This document shows, one piece after another, positions 61,723 through 64,000 of a stretch of 64,000 bases of DNA. How positions within the stretch are numbered: position 1 is the first letter of the stretch; the number at the start of each line of letters is the position of its first letter. The stretch spans positions 3,051,001 through 3,115,000 of the forward strand of contig NZ_CP078143.1 in NCBI RefSeq assembly GCF_019891395.1, read 5' to 3'. Both the position numbers and the translations under genes were made by a program. Below the pieces are notes generated by a model. It was not told the DNA's origin, ran no database searches, and saw only the letters and a program-made list of their open reading frames with translations. Origin of the DNA: Nitratireductor kimnyeongensis. GTDB taxonomy: Bacteria; Pseudomonadota; Alphaproteobacteria; Rhizobiales; Rhizobiaceae.

Positions 61723-63981
61723 TCAAGCAGCCACCGCCGGCTTCTTTCGCTCTTCTGCGGGAAGACGCACCGATACGATGGTGCCAACACCCTCGGTGGA
61801 GCGGATTTTGAGCACCCCGCCATGCAACTCTGCCAGCGAGCGGGAAATGGCAAGGCCAAGTCCCGAGCCCGTGTGGTTTTTGGAAAATTGATTTTGAACC
61901 TGTTCGAAGGGGCGGCCGAGCTTTTTCAAGGCATCCCGCGGGATGCCGCACCCTGAATCCTCTATGGTGAGCGTGACCGCCGGCCCGACCTTGCGCGCAC
62001 GTAAGGATATGTGCCCGCCTTCGCCCGTGAATTTGACGGCGTTGGACAGCAGATTGATGACGATCTGCTTGATTGCACGTCGGTCGGCGAAGACCTGCAT
62101 CCTTTCGGGGATGTCCATCTTCATGGCGATCGATTTCTCGGCCGCCTGCAATTCGACCACCCGCACCGTCTCCCGGATCAGCGGGCACAAATCGATCTCC
62201 TCGCAATCGACAGAGAACTGGCCGGCCTCGATCTTCGACATATCGAGAATGTCGTTGATGACGCCAAGCAGGTAGGAGCCGCTCGAACAAATGTCGCGCA
62301 CATATTCCTCGTAGCGTTCCGAGCCAAGCGGTCCGAACATGCCCGACTCCATCACTTCCGAGAAGCCGATAATCGCGTTGAGCGGCGTCCGCAGCTCATG
62401 TGACATGTTGGCCAGGAATTCGGATTTCGCCCGGTTTGCCGCTTCAGCGCGCTCGGTTTCACGCATGTATTTTCGGTTCAGCTCGCTGAGTTCACGCGTC
62501 CGTTCCTGCTCGGCGCGCCGCGCCAGGCTGAGATCGTGAATGGTCGCCATCAGCCGGCGCTCGCTGTCCACCAGTTTGCCCTGATGCTGCTTGAGTTGGG
62601 TGATGTCAGTGCCGACCGAAACCGTGCCGCCATCGCGCGTTTTCAGCTCCGTCACCTGCAACCAGCGTCCGTCCGCCAACTGCCGCTCATAGGTCGCGCC
62701 ATTGCCATTGCCGGAAGGAATGGCCAGCCGGCGCTCGGAGCGGAATGCGGGCGCCAGGGCTTCAATATCGCGACGCCGTGCGCCGGTGACGATCAGGCTA
62801 TCATCAACCCCCAGATCCTGTTTGTACTTCGTGTTGCACATGACAAGCCGCTCGGCGTAATCCCACAGCACGAAAGATTCGCCGATGCTCTCGATCGCCG
62901 TGCGCAGCCGCTGATCGGCAGCTTCCGTCTGCTGTACAAGCGTGCGCTGCTCAGTCACATCCACGGCGATGCCGATCAGGTGCAGTTCAGGCGCATTGGG
63001 GTCCACGACCTGCGCCCGTGCCCGCACCCAGACCCACTGCCCGTCGGCGCGTTTCATCCGGAAGACACGGTCTACGTGGTCAATTTCTCGCGCCATGATG
63101 CGGTTGGCCAGATCGAAGAGATCGCCATCGTCGGGATGAATGATCGCCGCTACCTCGCCGAATGAAAGCATCTCCTCGGTGGTCTCATAACCAAGCATTT
63201 CAAACATGGAGCGCGACCAGAACATCTTTCCGCGCACCATGTCCCAGTCCCAAAGACCGCATTTGCCGCGCACCATGGCCATATCGATCCGTTGATGGGC
63301 CTCCATATAGATGCGGTCGGCCGCCTGCGCGCGCGCTGCCTGGCTGAAATAAGCGTAAAGGATGACCATCAAGATGCCCGCCGTCAGGGCAAACAGTGAG
63401 ACATTCATCGACACGGAACGGCGCCAATCGGCAAAGAGGCTATCGCGCGAGGTGAGGGCGACCGCAGCGCCATCCTGACCGGCGACATGGACCAGCGAAG
63501 CGAGCCACGGCTCTCCCCCGATCTCCACATTCATCACTCCGGCCCGCGCGCCGAACAGAAAGAGCGGCTGGCCACCTGTCAAAACATCTTCCAGCGAACG
63601 GCCAACCAGATTTTGCCCGTTGGGCGAGCTCGCCAGGACCTCAAAATGTTCGTCGGTGAGGGCGAGCACACGCTTATCCTCCGATCCGGCGCGGCGCATT
63701 GCCTCTTCGATCAGCATGCGCGCTCTGGGACTGGACGCCATCTCGCTCGTGTCTATTGCCACACTTGCGGCCAGAGAGTCTGCGGCCAGCGCCAGCATGG
63801 TTCGGGCATCGCGTTCGATATCGTCGCGCCAGGTGAAGAGCGAGAGAAGCCGCGCTGCCGCCAAAACCAGAAGAAAGATGATGATCAGAACCGGGATCGA
63901 ACGGCGCAGATAGGGCTCGATGGCCAGAAGACGTTCATAGGCCGGAGCTGCAATAATCTTTGCGTTGCCTGCCAGTCCCAT
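61723..63981 (-). CDS. pleC: PAS-domain sensor histidine kinase, PleC-like
   Basis: A 752-residue hybrid-free kinase. Two transmembrane helices (about 29-50 and 192-212) enclose a periplasmic sensor. A PAS/PAC domain (about 230-345) with GLWDWDMVRG and a second PAS (about 360-465) follow, then a coiled coil, HisKA with H528 (NMSHELRTPLNAIIGFSEVM) and an ATPase domain (NLLSNAVKFTG, GSGLGLAIS). Architecture and position convergent to glnE match PleC of rhizobia, the DivK phosphatase/kinase controlling CtrA-dependent asymmetric division. Synteny is from memory, so the symbol is probable, not proven. Confidence 0.82.
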   Translation of the reverse strand: MGLAGNAKIIAAPAYERLLAIEPYLRRSIPVLIIIFLLVLAAARLLSLFTWRDDIERDARTMLALAADSLAASVAIDTSEMASSPRARMLIEEAMRRAGSEDKRVLALTDEHFEVLASSPNGQNLVGRSLEDVLTGGQPLFLFGARAGVMNVEIGGEPWLASLVHVAGQDGAAVALTSRDSLFADWRRSVSMNVSLFALTAGILMVILYAYFSQAARAQAADRIYMEAHQRIDMAMVRGKCGLWDWDMVRGKMFWSRSMFEMLGYETTEEMLSFGEVAAIIHPDDGDLFDLANRIMAREIDHVDRVFRMKRADGQWVWVRARAQVVDPNAPELHLIGIAVDVTEQRTLVQQTEAADQRLRTAIESIGESFVLWDYAERLVMCNTKYKQDLGVDDSLIVTGARRRDIEALAPAFRSERRLAIPSGNGNGATYERQLADGRWLQVTELKTRDGGTVSVGTDITQLKQHQGKLVDSERRLMATIHDLSLARRAEQERTRELSELNRKYMRETERAEAANRAKSEFLANMSHELRTPLNAIIGFSEVMESGMFGPLGSERYEEYVRDICSSGSYLLGVINDILDMSKIEAGQFSVDCEEIDLCPLIRETVRVVELQAAEKSIAMKMDIPERMQVFADRRAIKQIVINLLSNAVKFTGEGGHISLRARKVGPAVTLTIEDSGCGIPRDALKKLGRPFEQVQNQFSKNHTGSGLGLAISRSLAELHGGVLKIRSTEGVGTIVSVRLPAEERKKPAVAA

Positions 63982-64000
63982 GCGCCTAGCGCGTCGGGTT

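Noticed and set aside
1..64000. tRNA, rRNA, CRISPR arrays and insertion sequences
   Set aside because: I looked through the intergenic stretches and found no cloverleaf-like sequence, no repeat-spacer arrays, no transposase and no terminal inverted repeats; small RNAs cannot be excluded by eye.

Overview
The window looks like part of the chromosome of a GC-rich alphaproteobacterium of the order Hyphomicrobiales (Rhizobiales), probably a Phyllobacteriaceae or Rhizobiaceae relative. The main reasons are the Ros/MucR regulator, the feuN-feuP-feuQ set, the block ccmI-ccmE-ccmF-ccmH / degP / two-component pair / glnE / pleC-type kinase known from rhizobia, an Mrp (Pha) antiporter operon, and a Rhodobacter-type gene transfer agent (GTA) cluster. 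The genus cannot be fixed from this sequence alone. I saw no tRNA, rRNA, CRISPR array, insertion sequence or integrase.

Layout. 1-3740: cut-off AbrB/MazE-type antitoxin, then the two methylmalonyl-CoA mutase subunits, all on the minus strand. 3996-13046: HerA/DUF853-type ATPase, small membrane protein, Tat/lipoprotein L,D-transpeptidase, haloacid dehalogenase, branched-chain aminotransferase, Fe-type superoxide dismutase, two cytochromes c, oligopeptidase B. 13362-19248: seven-gene Mrp cation/proton antiporter operon. 19681-28953: mucR, a DnaA-domain-IV-only protein with a DUF6456 partner, sufE, a DivJ-like membrane histidine kinase followed by a peptidoglycan-binding protein, and several conserved proteins of unknown function (DUF1491, DUF2336, DUF1254, DUF1214 types). 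29039-31180: class A penicillin-binding protein.

31517-46112 is a compact RcGTA-like head-and-tail cluster in canonical order: small terminase, large terminase, portal, membrane protein, prohead protease, capsid, connector, adaptor, a 54-residue small protein, tail terminator, tail tube, gp10, gp10.1-like chaperone, tape measure, DUF2460, DUF2163 hub, NlpC/P60 peptidase, 1320-residue baseplate protein, and a small holin-like protein. It lacks integrase, repressor and replication genes, which fits a domesticated GTA better than a prophage. A promoter with a possible leader attenuator precedes it, and a strong hairpin terminator sits just after the capsid gene.

46251-63981 returns to core functions: feuN-feuP-feuQ, a lipoprotein, cytochrome c maturation genes, an alpha/beta-hydrolase-OsmC fusion, DegP protease with a downstream two-component pair, glnE, and a convergent PleC-like kinase. 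A thread through the window is cell-cycle and envelope control: MucR, a DivJ-like kinase, a PleC-like kinase and a GTA, a type of element whose expression is tied to the CtrA circuit in other alphaproteobacteria, all lie within 64 kb.
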